From Martelella mediterranea (GTDB lineage: Bacteria; Pseudomonadota; Alphaproteobacteria; Rhizobiales; Rhizobiaceae), in NCBI GenBank assembly GCA_003001975.1, contig PVUG01000011.1, forward strand, positions 1 to 64,000: 64,000 nucleotides of DNA. The letters run 5' to 3'. The position numbers and the translations under genes were made by a program. Positions 15,814-23,889 of the stretch are shown piece by piece (positions within the stretch are counted from its first letter, which is position 1; each line of letters opens with the position of its first letter). The notes under the pieces are model-generated. The model did not search any database. It was not told where the DNA came from and saw only the letters and a program-made list of their open reading frames with translations.

Positions 15814-16662
15814 ATGTCACAGGACACACCCGTCTGGTTCGTCACCGGATGCTCGACCGGTTTCGGACGAGAAATCGCCAAGCTGGTTCTTTCAAAAGGC
15901 TGGCGCATCGCCATGACCGCCCGGCGCCCGGAGAGCCTTGCCGATCTGGTCGAAGGCCATGAAGACCGCGCCCTTGCGCTTCCACTCGACCTGAATAATC
16001 CGGCGGCGATCGACAAAGCCGTGGCCGACGCCGAAACCCGGTTCGGCCATATCGACGTTCTCGTCAACAATGCCGGTTACGGCTATTTCTCGGGGATCGA
16101 AGAAGGCGAGGACGCGGAAATCCGTCGCCAGTTCGAAACCAATGTCTTCGGCCTCAACGCGCTGACGCTGAAAGTCCTTCCCGGCATGCGCGCGCGCCGC
16201 AAGGGGCATATCCTCAACTTCTCGTCCATCGGCGGGCTGATCGCCTATCCGGCGCTTGGCTATTACAACGCGTCCAAATTCGCCGTCGAGGCGCTTTCGG
16301 AGGCTTTGGCAAAGGAAGCGGCACCGCTTGGCATCAGGGTCACCATCGTCGAACCCGGTGGCTTCCGCACCGACTGGGCAGGACGCTCGGTGATCGAATC
16401 CGGCACCGTCATCGACGATTACGCGGAAACCGCCGGCGCCTATCGCAAGGGGCTGAAGGAAGGCTCGGGCCATCAGGCGGGCGATCCGGTGAGCGCGGCC
16501 GCGGCCGTGGTGAAAATCACTGAGGTCGAAAACCCGCCGCTGCGCCTTCTGCTCAGCGCGCAAGCCTATGAACGCGCCATGGAGCGGGTCGAGGAACTGC
16601 GCAGGAACTTCGAAGACTGGAAAGACCTCACCCTCAGCGCGGACTTTCCCGAGGGCGAATAG
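15814..16662 (+). CDS. Short-chain dehydrogenase/reductase (282 aa)
   Basis: The frame gives 282 residues from MSQDTPVWFVTGCSTGFG; an AAGAGG site precedes the ATG at 15814. TGCSTGFG is the cofactor loop, NNAGYG and NFSSIGG are the central motifs, and YYNASKF has the catalytic Tyr and Lys. The longer C-terminal part (RVEELRRNFEDWKDLTLS) is typical of the 280-residue oxidoreductases related to YusZ-type SDRs. It is the third SDR in the cluster and is separated by a 190-base spacer, so it may have its own promoter. Confidence 0.88.
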   Translation: MSQDTPVWFVTGCSTGFGREIAKLVLSKGWRIAMTARRPESLADLVEGHEDRALALPLDLNNPAAIDKAVADAETRFGHIDVLVNNAGYGYFSGIEEGEDAEIRRQFETNVFGLNALTLKVLPGMRARRKGHILNFSSIGGLIAYPALGYYNASKFAVEALSEALAKEAAPLGIRVTIVEPGGFRTDWAGRSVIESGTVIDDYAETAGAYRKGLKEGSGHQAGDPVSAAAAVVKITEVENPPLRLLLSAQAYERAMERVEELRRNFEDWKDLTLSADFPEGE

Positions 16663-16776
16663 GCCTTTGACAGACTGCCGTGGAAATGCCGCGGCGTTCC
16701 CGCGAGTTCGCGGCAAAAATGCTGTATTGCACCTGAGAGGCAGCCGGACGCGCTAACGCCGTCCGACTTGCCGGTT

Positions 16777-17004
16777 TCACAGTGTGTAGCCGGGTTTCTT
16801 GTAGAGCTTTTCCGGTGCAGACATGATCTCCGGCGTATAGACATCATCCTTCCACCGCTCGGGCTCGATTTCCTCGATCGCCACGCTCACGGCATCAACA
16901 CCGGTATCCATATGTTCCACCACGTCCCGGGTGATGGCTTCCGCCAGTTTCCTTTTCTGCTCTTCGCTTTTACCGGCTCTGACTTTCACGATCACATGTG
17001 GCAT
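16777..17004 (-). CDS. 4-oxalocrotonate tautomerase-family protein
   Basis: A 75-residue protein starting MPHVIVKVRAGKSEEQKRKL. Pro2, exposed after Met removal, is the general base of the tautomerase superfamily. The chain also carries SVAIEEIEPERW, similar to the PptA/4-OT C-terminal half. CAGGAG lies upstream of the chosen ATG; an upstream in-frame extension is not supported. Members convert enol to keto forms of unsaturated acids, but many genomic copies have unknown substrates. It is convergent with the SDR cluster. Confidence 0.8.
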   Translation of the reverse strand: MPHVIVKVRAGKSEEQKRKLAEAITRDVVEHMDTGVDAVSVAIEEIEPERWKDDVYTPEIMSAPEKLYKKPGYTL

Positions 17005-17418
17005 TGAGGGCTCCTGTATTTGAAAAGATCGACGCAGGCGCGGCAAGCCTTGCCGGATGCGCGTCAACACCCGGACATCATCGGACGCTGTTTCTGTTTT
17101 ATTCAGCAATATGGAATTTAGTGCGGTGATGGCTGCTGTAAAAGGCGGCGGCACGACTGGCGCCCATGAATGGCGTTCATGAAAAGCGGCGGGTTTTGCA
17201 ACCCTGCACGGCTGGATTTATATATCGATACAAGGCCCCCGTTGTGCGGGCAGCCGGCGCGCGCCTGCAATTTTCATAAAACCGAAAATTCACTGAAACA
17301 GAACTGTCACAGTATCGGTGCATTGATTGCGCCGTGAATTGCACAGCTGTGCAAAATCTCTTTCAGACCTGACCGCCGCCGCCTCCGGCAGCGTTCAGGA
17401 AAGGGCCGGGACGGTTTC
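17005..17418. other. Intergenic region upstream of the ABC importer operon
   Basis: A 414-base spacer between divergent genes; no ORF with a ribosome site was seen. The right half is AT-richer and contains the palindrome at 17339-17354, about 65 bases before the importer ATPase gene. The promoter of the tautomerase gene must be in the left part. Confidence 0.5.
17339..17354. promoter_or_regulatory. Perfect 16-base palindrome, candidate operator of the importer operon
   Basis: TTGCACAGCTGTGCAA is fully self-complementary and lies 64 bases upstream of the first gene of an operon that ends with a LacI-family regulator. Length and symmetry suit a LacI-type dimer site, though many LacI operators have a central CG and this centre is GC. 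It is the obvious first place to look for autoregulation. Confidence 0.5.
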
Positions 17419-18501
17419 ATGAGCGCGATCGAAATCACATCAGTCGACAAATCCTTCGGCAAAACCAGCGTATTGCGCGGCGTCTCGCTTTCCATTCGCT
17501 CGGGCGAATTCGTGGCCGTTCTGGGCCCGTCGGGTTGCGGCAAGACGACGCTGTTGCGTGCGCTTGCCGGTTTCGAGCCGGTCAACCGGGGTACGATCCG
17601 CATTGGCGATACGCTGCTTTCCGGCGAGGGGCATCATGTGCCGCCGGAAGAACGCGGCATCGGCGTCGTCTTCCAGAGCTACGCGCTATGGCCGCATATG
17701 AACGTTGCCGGAAATGTTGCCTATGGGCTTCGGGTCAAGGGGCTTGCGCGGCAGGAGCGCGAAGAGCGCACAAGGCGGGTTCTGGACCTCGTCGGCCTGA
17801 CGGACTTCGCCGACCGCCGCCCGGCCGCCCTTTCCGGCGGCCAGCGCCAGCGCGTGGCGCTTGCCCGCTGCCTTGCCATGGATGCCGGCGTCGTGCTGCT
17901 CGACGAGCCGCTGGCCAATCTGGATGTCCACCTGCGCGGCGAGATGGAAGAGGAATTTGCGCGTTTCCACCACGAATCCGGCGCGACGATGTTCTACATC
18001 ACCCACGACCAGTCGGAAGCCCTTGCGCTGGCAGACCGGGTTGCGGTGATGGACAAGGGCACGATCAGCCAGTTCGCCAGCCCGTCCGAACTCTACAGCC
18101 AGCCCGCCAACGAAATGGTCGCCACCTTTATCGGCGAGGGCCAGCTCGGCGTGATCGAGGACTTCCGGCCCGACCACAGCGGTTATGGTTTTGCCCGTTT
18201 CTTCGGCGCGCCGGTACAGCTGCGCTGCCACCCGTCCGCTGCGCCCCGTCACACGGCGCGCGTTGCCTTTCACCCCGGCGACCTGCGGCTGAGCGAAACC
18301 GACGGCATTGCAGCCACCATCCGCCGGATCACCTATCGCGGCGATATCCTGCGGGTCGAGCTTGCCGCCGGCCCCGATAACCACACCCTTTTCATGAACG
18401 TTCCTGCCCCGGCCCGTATCGAGGCCGGGCAGCGCGTAGCCGTCACGCTTGCAGACGGCTGGGTCCTTCCGGACCTGCAAACAGAAGACGCCTCTTTCTA
18501 G
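17419..18501 (+). CDS. ABC importer ATP-binding protein (FbpC/AfuC/PotA-like)
   Basis: A 360-residue ATPase. GPSGCGKT (residues 36-43) is Walker A, LSGGQRQR the signature, VVLLDEPLANLD Walker B and ITHD the switch histidine. The C-terminal part (about 240-355; VAFHPGDLRL, ITYRGDILRVEL) is a TOBE-like regulatory domain. This is the CUT1/Fbp class that drives iron, polyamine, phosphonate and sugar-phosphate importers. It is the first gene of a tightly packed set running to the LacI gene. Annotation as iron transporter would rest on homology alone; AfuABC in the same family imports hexose phosphates. Confidence 0.9.
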   Translation: MSAIEITSVDKSFGKTSVLRGVSLSIRSGEFVAVLGPSGCGKTTLLRALAGFEPVNRGTIRIGDTLLSGEGHHVPPEERGIGVVFQSYALWPHMNVAGNVAYGLRVKGLARQEREERTRRVLDLVGLTDFADRRPAALSGGQRQRVALARCLAMDAGVVLLDEPLANLDVHLRGEMEEEFARFHHESGATMFYITHDQSEALALADRVAVMDKGTISQFASPSELYSQPANEMVATFIGEGQLGVIEDFRPDHSGYGFARFFGAPVQLRCHPSAAPRHTARVAFHPGDLRLSETDGIAATIRRITYRGDILRVELAAGPDNHTLFMNVPAPARIEAGQRVAVTLADGWVLPDLQTEDASF

Positions 18502-18526
18502 CTCCCAACAATCGAGGAAATCCCCG

Positions 18527-19500
18527 ATGAAACTTTCCATGCTCGCCCTTGCCACCGTCAGCACGCTTGCCTTTTCGGCTGCCCACGCTGAAGAAACCAT
18601 CACGCTCTACACCAGCCAGTCGCCGGAAATCGCGCAGGAACGGTGGACGCATTCGAAGCCGCCAACCCCGACATCAAGGTCAACTGGACCCGCAACGGCA
18701 CCTCGGCGCTGATGAATGTGATGCGCGCGGAAATCGAAGCCGGCAATATCCAGCCCGACGTGCTTCTGGTCGCCGACCCGATCAACCTCGGCACGCTGAA
18801 GGCCGGCGGCCACCTGATGGCCTATCCGCAAGCCCCGGTTGATGGCTACGACAAGGCCGCCTACGACAAGGACATGACCTTCTTCGGCACCAAGGCGATC
18901 ACCACCGGCATTGCCTACAACACCGAAACCGCCGAACCGGTCGAGACATGGAACGACCTTCTGGTCGATGACAATCGCGGCCAGATCGCCGTGCCGAGCC
19001 CGCTTTATTCCGGTGCGGCGCTGAACCACCTTCACGCCCTGATCAATGCGCCGGACATCGGCTGGGCCTTTTATGAAGGTCTGAACGACCTCGACATCGT
19101 GCCCGAAGGCGGCAACGGCCCGGCCACCAAGGCGGTTGCCTCCGGCATGGCGAAATACGCCATCATCGTCGACGCCAACACGCTGCGCGCCAAGGCTGAT
19201 GGCTCGCCGGTCGACTATATCGCACCGAAGGACGGCGTTTCCTTCATCGGCGAGCCGGTCGCCATCATGAGCACGACCCAGCATGAAGATGCCGCCAAGA
19301 CCTTCGTCAACTTCCTGCTGTCGCAGGAAGGCCAGGAGCTGGTTTCCAAACAGGGCAATATTCCGCTGCTGCCGGGCGTTGCCGCACCGGAAGGCTATCC
19401 CGACCTCTCCTCGATGAAGCTTCTCGGCTACGATGTCGACACCGCCGTTGAAAACAACGATCAGGTGCGCGAACAGTTCGCCGACATCTTCGGTCTGTAA
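18527..19500 (+). pseudogene. ABC importer substrate-binding protein, frameshifted after codon 38
   Basis: The ATG at 18527 opens a signal peptide (MKLSMLALATVSTLAFSAAHA) and the mature start EETITLYTSQSPEIAQE. At about 18640 the frame is lost: GAACGG occurs where GAAACGG would be expected. From 18641 the correct sequence continues in another frame as VDAFEAANPDIKVNWTRN and runs to the stop at 19500. Restoring one base gives about 324 residues, normal for the FbpA/AfuA class. Motifs downstream are intact (PDVLLVADP, TTGIAYNTE, WNDLLVDDNRGQIAVPSP, LLPGVAAPEGYP). No other decay is seen, so either the deletion is very recent or it is a sequencing error. Confidence 0.85.
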
Positions 19501-19505
19501 GCGCG

Positions 19506-21248
19506 ATGTCTCTTTCGACCACAATTGCAGGGGAGCGTCCGTTGCGGACGCTCTCCACGCTTTCCGGCGCATTGCGCAACGAGCGCACGCTGATGCTGGC
19601 GCTGGCGCTGTTCGTCGGCGTGCTGTCCATCCTGCCGCTCGGCCGGCTCCTCTACGCCGCTTTCGTCACCGGCACGGGGTTTGAACTTGAGCGCATCGCC
19701 GATGTTCTCGGCGGACGGCGCGTGTTCGAGGCCACCCTCAACACCGTCTGGATTTCGCTTGCCGCAACCGCACTGGCAACCGTTACCGGAACGCTTGCCG
19801 CGCTTCTGGTCGGCGCCAGCGACATGAACGGCCGCACCGCCTGGGTTTTCGGCTTCGTGCTGCCGCTGATGATCCCGCCGCAGGTAATCGCGCTGGCCTG
19901 GATACAGGCCTTCTCGCCGGCCAGCCCGGTGATGCAGCTTTTCGGCCTGTCGCTTGAACCCGGCATGCGCCACCCGCTTTATTCCGCCGGCGGCATTGTT
20001 CTGCTGCTCGGCATCTACAATGCCCCGCTTGTGTTTCTCGCCGTGCGGGCCAACCTGCGCCGCGTACCCGCCGATCTGGTGGAAGCCGCCCGCGCGGTCG
20101 GCGCCTCGCCGCTGCGCGCAACGCTCGGCGTCATCCTGCCGCTGATCCGTGGCGGTATTTTCGCCGGAGCAGCACTTGCCTTCGTCTCCTCCATCGGCAA
20201 TTTCGGCATTCAGGCGATGCTCGGCATTCCCGCCCGCGTGCCGACGCTGATCACGCTGATCTACCGGCGGCTGAATTCCTATGGTCCCTCCGCGCTCAAT
20301 GACATGGCGCTTCTGGCGCTGCTGCTCGCCGTGCTGACCGTGCTGGGCATGGGCCTTGCCGGATGGCTGAGCCGCATGGGCGACCAGCGCGTCGACGGCG
20401 CCTCGAAACCGTTCAAGTTTCCGCTTGGCCGTTTCCGTCTTCCGGTCACGGCACTTGCCTGGGGCTATCTCGTTCTGGCGCTGGCGCTGCCGCTTTCAGC
20501 CCTTGCCGGTTCGGCTCTGGTGCGCGGCTACGGACAGCCGCTCAATCTGGAAACGCTGACCTTCGAGAATTTTTCCAATGCGCTCTTCCATCACGAGGGC
20601 ATCCGCGAGGCGTTTTTCACCAGCCTGTGGTTGACCGGTCTTGCCGTTGCCATTCTCATTCCGGTGTCTGTCGCACTGGGCTATTTCCTCAGCTGGCGCC
20701 ATGGCGTCACGCCGCGCCTGCTCTATCTCTCCTCGCAGCTGGCCTATGCGCTGCCCGGCATCATCATCGGCGTTGCCATGATCCTGTTTTTCCTCAAACC
20801 GCTGCCGGTTCTGGGCACCAGTCTCTATGGTACCGTATGGGTCATCCTCGCCGCCTATCTGTCGAACTTTCTGGCGCTGGCGCTGCAGCCGATTCTTGGC
20901 GGTTTCGCCCAGATCGAACGGTCGCTGGATGAAGCCGCACAGGTGGTCGGCGCCGGCATTTTCCGCAGGTTGAAGGATATCATTCTGCCGGTTCTGGCCC
21001 CGGCGGCAGCGGCGTCGGCCATTCTGGTGTTCATGACCGCGATCAACGAAATCCAGACTTCGGTTCTGCTGGTGTCCTCACGCGCGCAGACCATCGGCCC
21101 GATGATCATCTTCCTCGAGGAAGCTGGTTCATCGACACTGGCCGCCGCCGTCGGCTGCCTGATGGTGCTGGTCATCCTCACGCTGATGCTTTTCAGCCTG
21201 ACCTTCGCAAGACGGCTTCCGCAGGGTGTATTGCCTTGGCACGACTGA
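19506..21248 (+). CDS. ABC importer permease, two fused permease domains (FbpB-like)
   Basis: A 580-residue membrane protein with about 12 hydrophobic segments forming two copies of the permease fold in one chain, as in FbpB/AfuB. Each half has an EAA loop: EAARAVGASPLRATLGVILP (about residue 197) and EAAQVVGAGIFRRLKDIILP (about residue 477). The N-terminal 30 residues are cytoplasmic and hydrophilic. It begins 5 bases after the binding-protein stop codon. Its end overlaps the start of the next gene by 13 bases. It serves as the channel for the ATPase at 17419 and the binding protein at 18527. Confidence 0.92.
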   Translation: MSLSTTIAGERPLRTLSTLSGALRNERTLMLALALFVGVLSILPLGRLLYAAFVTGTGFELERIADVLGGRRVFEATLNTVWISLAATALATVTGTLAALLVGASDMNGRTAWVFGFVLPLMIPPQVIALAWIQAFSPASPVMQLFGLSLEPGMRHPLYSAGGIVLLLGIYNAPLVFLAVRANLRRVPADLVEAARAVGASPLRATLGVILPLIRGGIFAGAALAFVSSIGNFGIQAMLGIPARVPTLITLIYRRLNSYGPSALNDMALLALLLAVLTVLGMGLAGWLSRMGDQRVDGASKPFKFPLGRFRLPVTALAWGYLVLALALPLSALAGSALVRGYGQPLNLETLTFENFSNALFHHEGIREAFFTSLWLTGLAVAILIPVSVALGYFLSWRHGVTPRLLYLSSQLAYALPGIIIGVAMILFFLKPLPVLGTSLYGTVWVILAAYLSNFLALALQPILGGFAQIERSLDEAAQVVGAGIFRRLKDIILPVLAPAAAASAILVFMTAINEIQTSVLLVSSRAQTIGPMIIFLEEAGSSTLAAAVGCLMVLVILTLMLFSLTFARRLPQGVLPWHD

Positions 21249-22261
21249 CAGTGATCAGCGGACTGAACCGCAAGAGTGCCGCCATCTTTCTGGTCGAGGC
21301 CGATGGCAAACGTATCCTGTTCGATTTCGGCGACGGGCTGGAACCCGGCGAACACCCCGATATCGGCGACCTTGGCGTTATCGACGCCATCTTTCTCAGC
21401 CACGCCCATTCCGACCATGCCGGCCTGCTGGAAAAGATCGACGATATCGGCGCGCCGCCGGTCTTTGCGACAAAGCGCACGCTCGGTTTTCTGAATGGAC
21501 GCATCAGGCCCGAAGCGGCACAGGTGATCCCGGAACGCGGATCGTTCCGGTTTGAAGGCTTGACGCTGGCCACCGGATGCTGCGGCCATGCGCCGGGCGG
21601 CGTCTGGTTTCATCTGGAAACGGAAAACGGCGGGTTCATCTATACCGGCGATATCAGCCTGGAATCGACCGACATGCCGTTCGATCCGCCGCCGCGCGCG
21701 AAGACCCTGCTGATCGACGCCTCCTATGGCGACCGCGACCAGCCGCTGACGGCGCAGATCGACGCCATTGCCGCAAAGGCCAGTGAGGGTGCGGTGCTGT
21801 GCTGTCCCGCAGCCGGGCGCGGCGCGGACATGGCGATGGCGATGGCGGAGCGCGGATTGACGGTTCATGCCAGCGACGTGATTGCCCGGGAAGCGCAGAT
21901 GGCGACAGGGATAGTATTTCCGGTGGTCGACGGCGAGACCGCCAGACCGGATCAGGTCATCATCGCCACCGAATCCAACGGCGAGGCCGGGCTTTCCGCA
22001 GAGCTTCTGGCGCGGGGCGGCTTTCGCTTCATCTTCTCAAGCCATGTGCCGGACGGCACGCCCGCCGCCGCGCTGATTGCCCGTGGCGAGGCCGTCTGGA
22101 TGCCGTGGAACGTCCATCCGCGAAAACGCGATGTGATTGCCCTTGCCGATAGCTGCGGCGCGACCGCGGTTCTGCCCGCCTTTGTCGACATGGCCAAAGC
22201 CCCCGAACTTGCCCGCGCGCTTGGTTCACGGCTAAGACTGAGCACCGAAACGGAGATCTGA
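21236..22261 (+). CDS. Metallo-beta-lactamase-fold hydrolase
   Basis: A 341-residue protein, cytoplasmic by lack of a signal peptide. HAHSDH (His56, His58, Asp60, His61) is the dinuclear metal motif, GDISLESTD carries a further aspartate ligand, and DASYGDRD resembles the CPSF/nuclease-type MBL strand. The start is TTG at 21236, overlapping the permease gene by 13 bases, with an AGGG site upstream; a GTG five codons later is an alternative. MBL enzymes hydrolyse esters including phosphodiesters and nucleic acids. Its place between an importer and a phosphatase suggests it acts on the imported substrate. Exact reaction unknown. Confidence 0.82.
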   Translation: MARLTVISGLNRKSAAIFLVEADGKRILFDFGDGLEPGEHPDIGDLGVIDAIFLSHAHSDHAGLLEKIDDIGAPPVFATKRTLGFLNGRIRPEAAQVIPERGSFRFEGLTLATGCCGHAPGGVWFHLETENGGFIYTGDISLESTDMPFDPPPRAKTLLIDASYGDRDQPLTAQIDAIAAKASEGAVLCCPAAGRGADMAMAMAERGLTVHASDVIAREAQMATGIVFPVVDGETARPDQVIIATESNGEAGLSAELLARGGFRFIFSSHVPDGTPAAALIARGEAVWMPWNVHPRKRDVIALADSCGATAVLPAFVDMAKAPELARALGSRLRLSTETEI

Positions 22262-22864
22262 ATGACCAAGGAAAAACGCCTCGGCGTTCCCGAACATGTG
22301 CCCGAGGCGGAAGCGCGCGAGGATGACCGTCCGCTTCTCTACCGGGTCATCGAGGATTTCGGGCCGCATCGCAAATCGCTGTTTCTGGGAAACCTCGCCG
22401 CGGCCGAAGATGCCGACTGCCTGCTCGAAGCCGGCATTACCGAAACGCTGAACGTTTCGATCAACATGTTTCCCGGTCCGCTGGAACTGGCGGACGGCGT
22501 CCATATCCGCCGCTACCAGATCGGCATGATCGACGGGGCCGGCAACAGTCCGCACCTGATGGCCGCCGCCGTTCAGACCATCCAAGGCCTGATGAGCGGC
22601 TATGTGCCCGCCAAACCGCATTACCCCAAACACCGCAAGGGCCATGTGCTTGTCCATTGCCGCGGCGGGCGGTCGCGTTCGGTCGCGCTGATTGCGCTCT
22701 GGCTTTCGGCTTTCGCTCGGCACCGGTTCGAAAGCTTCGACGCAGCGCTTGCCCATCTGCGCGCACTGCGCGGACTGGATGAGAGCTATCCCCTGCCGCC
22801 GATGCTGGCCCTTGCCGATGCGGTCAGAACGCGTAACCTTCTTGGAACAGAACCGACCGTCTGA
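22262..22864 (+). CDS. Dual-specificity / tyrosine phosphatase-like protein
   Basis: A 200-residue cytoplasmic protein. VHCRGGRSRS contains the CX5R phosphatase loop (Cys133, Arg139), preceded by the KSLFLGNLAAAEDADCLLEAGITETLNVS layout common to dual-specificity phosphatases, and a general-acid Asp may lie in MIDGAGN. Its ATG directly abuts the stop of the MBL gene (TGAATG), so the two are probably translated together. Cysteine phosphatases of this fold act on phosphoproteins, but some act on sugar or inositol phosphates. Operon context favours a small-molecule phosphate ester here; that is inference. Confidence 0.85.
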   Translation: MTKEKRLGVPEHVPEAEAREDDRPLLYRVIEDFGPHRKSLFLGNLAAAEDADCLLEAGITETLNVSINMFPGPLELADGVHIRRYQIGMIDGAGNSPHLMAAAVQTIQGLMSGYVPAKPHYPKHRKGHVLVHCRGGRSRSVALIALWLSAFARHRFESFDAALAHLRALRGLDESYPLPPMLALADAVRTRNLLGTEPTV

Positions 22865-22872
22865 AGCAGGAC

Positions 22873-23889
22873 ATGGCCGACAAATTCGTTTCCGCATCCG
22901 ATGTTGCCCGGCGGGCCGGCGTTTCCCGTTCAGCCGTCTCCCGCACCTTTACCGAGGGTGCCAGCGTTGCGCCGAAAACCCGGGCGCGGGTGATGAAAGC
23001 CGCCGAGGAACTGGGCTACCGCGTCAATCTTCTCGCCCGCACGCTGCACAAACCGCGCTCCGACCTCGTCGGCCTTGTCGGCGCCAACCTGTCGAACCCT
23101 TATATCTCCGCGCAGGTCGATGCCCTGACGGCGGCCCTTCACGGCAACGGGCTGCAATGCATGCTGCTGAACCTGGCAGGCGCCGAAGAAGACGTTGAAA
23201 ACGCGCTGGCAAAGCTTCTGGAATACCGGGTCCGCACGGTCGTGCTTTTATCCGGTGCGGTGCCCGATACACTGGTGCGGCTGGCCGCGGCCAATGGCAC
23301 GCGCCTCGTGCTGATCAACCGGCCATTGCCGGACAATATCGGACGCGTCGACCAGATCGAGGCCGATTCAGCAGCCGGCGGCGCGCTGGCGGCGGAAAGG
23401 CTGATTGCCGCGGGCTGCAGGAATGTAGCCGTCGTGCTTTCGGCCTCCAGAACATCCGCCAAACTGGCACGCGCCGAGGCGTTTATCCGGGTGATGGCAG
23501 AAAACGGCATACCGGTTACCGAATGGAGCCAGGGCCGCAATACCTATGAAACCGGCATCGAAGCCGCTCATGGCCTGCTGTCGGCGCCCGGCATTGACGG
23601 CATTTTCGGCGTCACCGACGAAATCGCGCTCGGCGTGATGAACACAGCCCGCCACGAACTCGGCCTCTGCGTTCCCGACGATGTCTCGGTGATCGGCTTC
23701 GATGACGCGCCGATTTCCGACTGGTCGTCGCACCGGCTGACCACCATCCGCCAGTCGCTGTCCTCGCTGACCAAAGCAACCCTTGCCGCCATCACCGGCC
23801 CGGCAGACGCCCCCTCATCGCACCATTTCATCCCCGTCAGCCTGGTTGAGCGGGGATCGGTGAAGCCGCAGGGCTCCAGAGACTTCTAG
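22873..23889 (+). CDS. LacI-family transcriptional regulator
   Basis: A 338-residue regulator. The N-terminal HTH (SASDVARRAGVSRSAVSRTF, residues about 7-26) and hinge helix (ELGYRVNLLARTL) precede a periplasmic-binding-like effector domain with GLVGANLSNPY, DGIFGVTDEIALGVM and VSVIGFDDAPISDW. LacI proteins usually sense sugars or sugar phosphates. It lies 8 bases after the phosphatase gene, so it is probably the last gene of the operon and autoregulatory; the palindrome at 17339 is a candidate site. Its stop codon overlaps the stop of the convergent aminotransferase gene. Confidence 0.92.
   Translation: MADKFVSASDVARRAGVSRSAVSRTFTEGASVAPKTRARVMKAAEELGYRVNLLARTLHKPRSDLVGLVGANLSNPYISAQVDALTAALHGNGLQCMLLNLAGAEEDVENALAKLLEYRVRTVVLLSGAVPDTLVRLAAANGTRLVLINRPLPDNIGRVDQIEADSAAGGALAAERLIAAGCRNVAVVLSASRTSAKLARAEAFIRVMAENGIPVTEWSQGRNTYETGIEAAHGLLSAPGIDGIFGVTDEIALGVMNTARHELGLCVPDDVSVIGFDDAPISDWSSHRLTTIRQSLSSLTKATLAAITGPADAPSSHHFIPVSLVERGSVKPQGSRDF

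Noticed and set aside
17419-21248. Firm annotation as a ferric iron importer
   Set aside because: Family similarity alone cannot separate iron from sugar-phosphate importers, and the phosphatase, MBL and LacI neighbours point away from iron.
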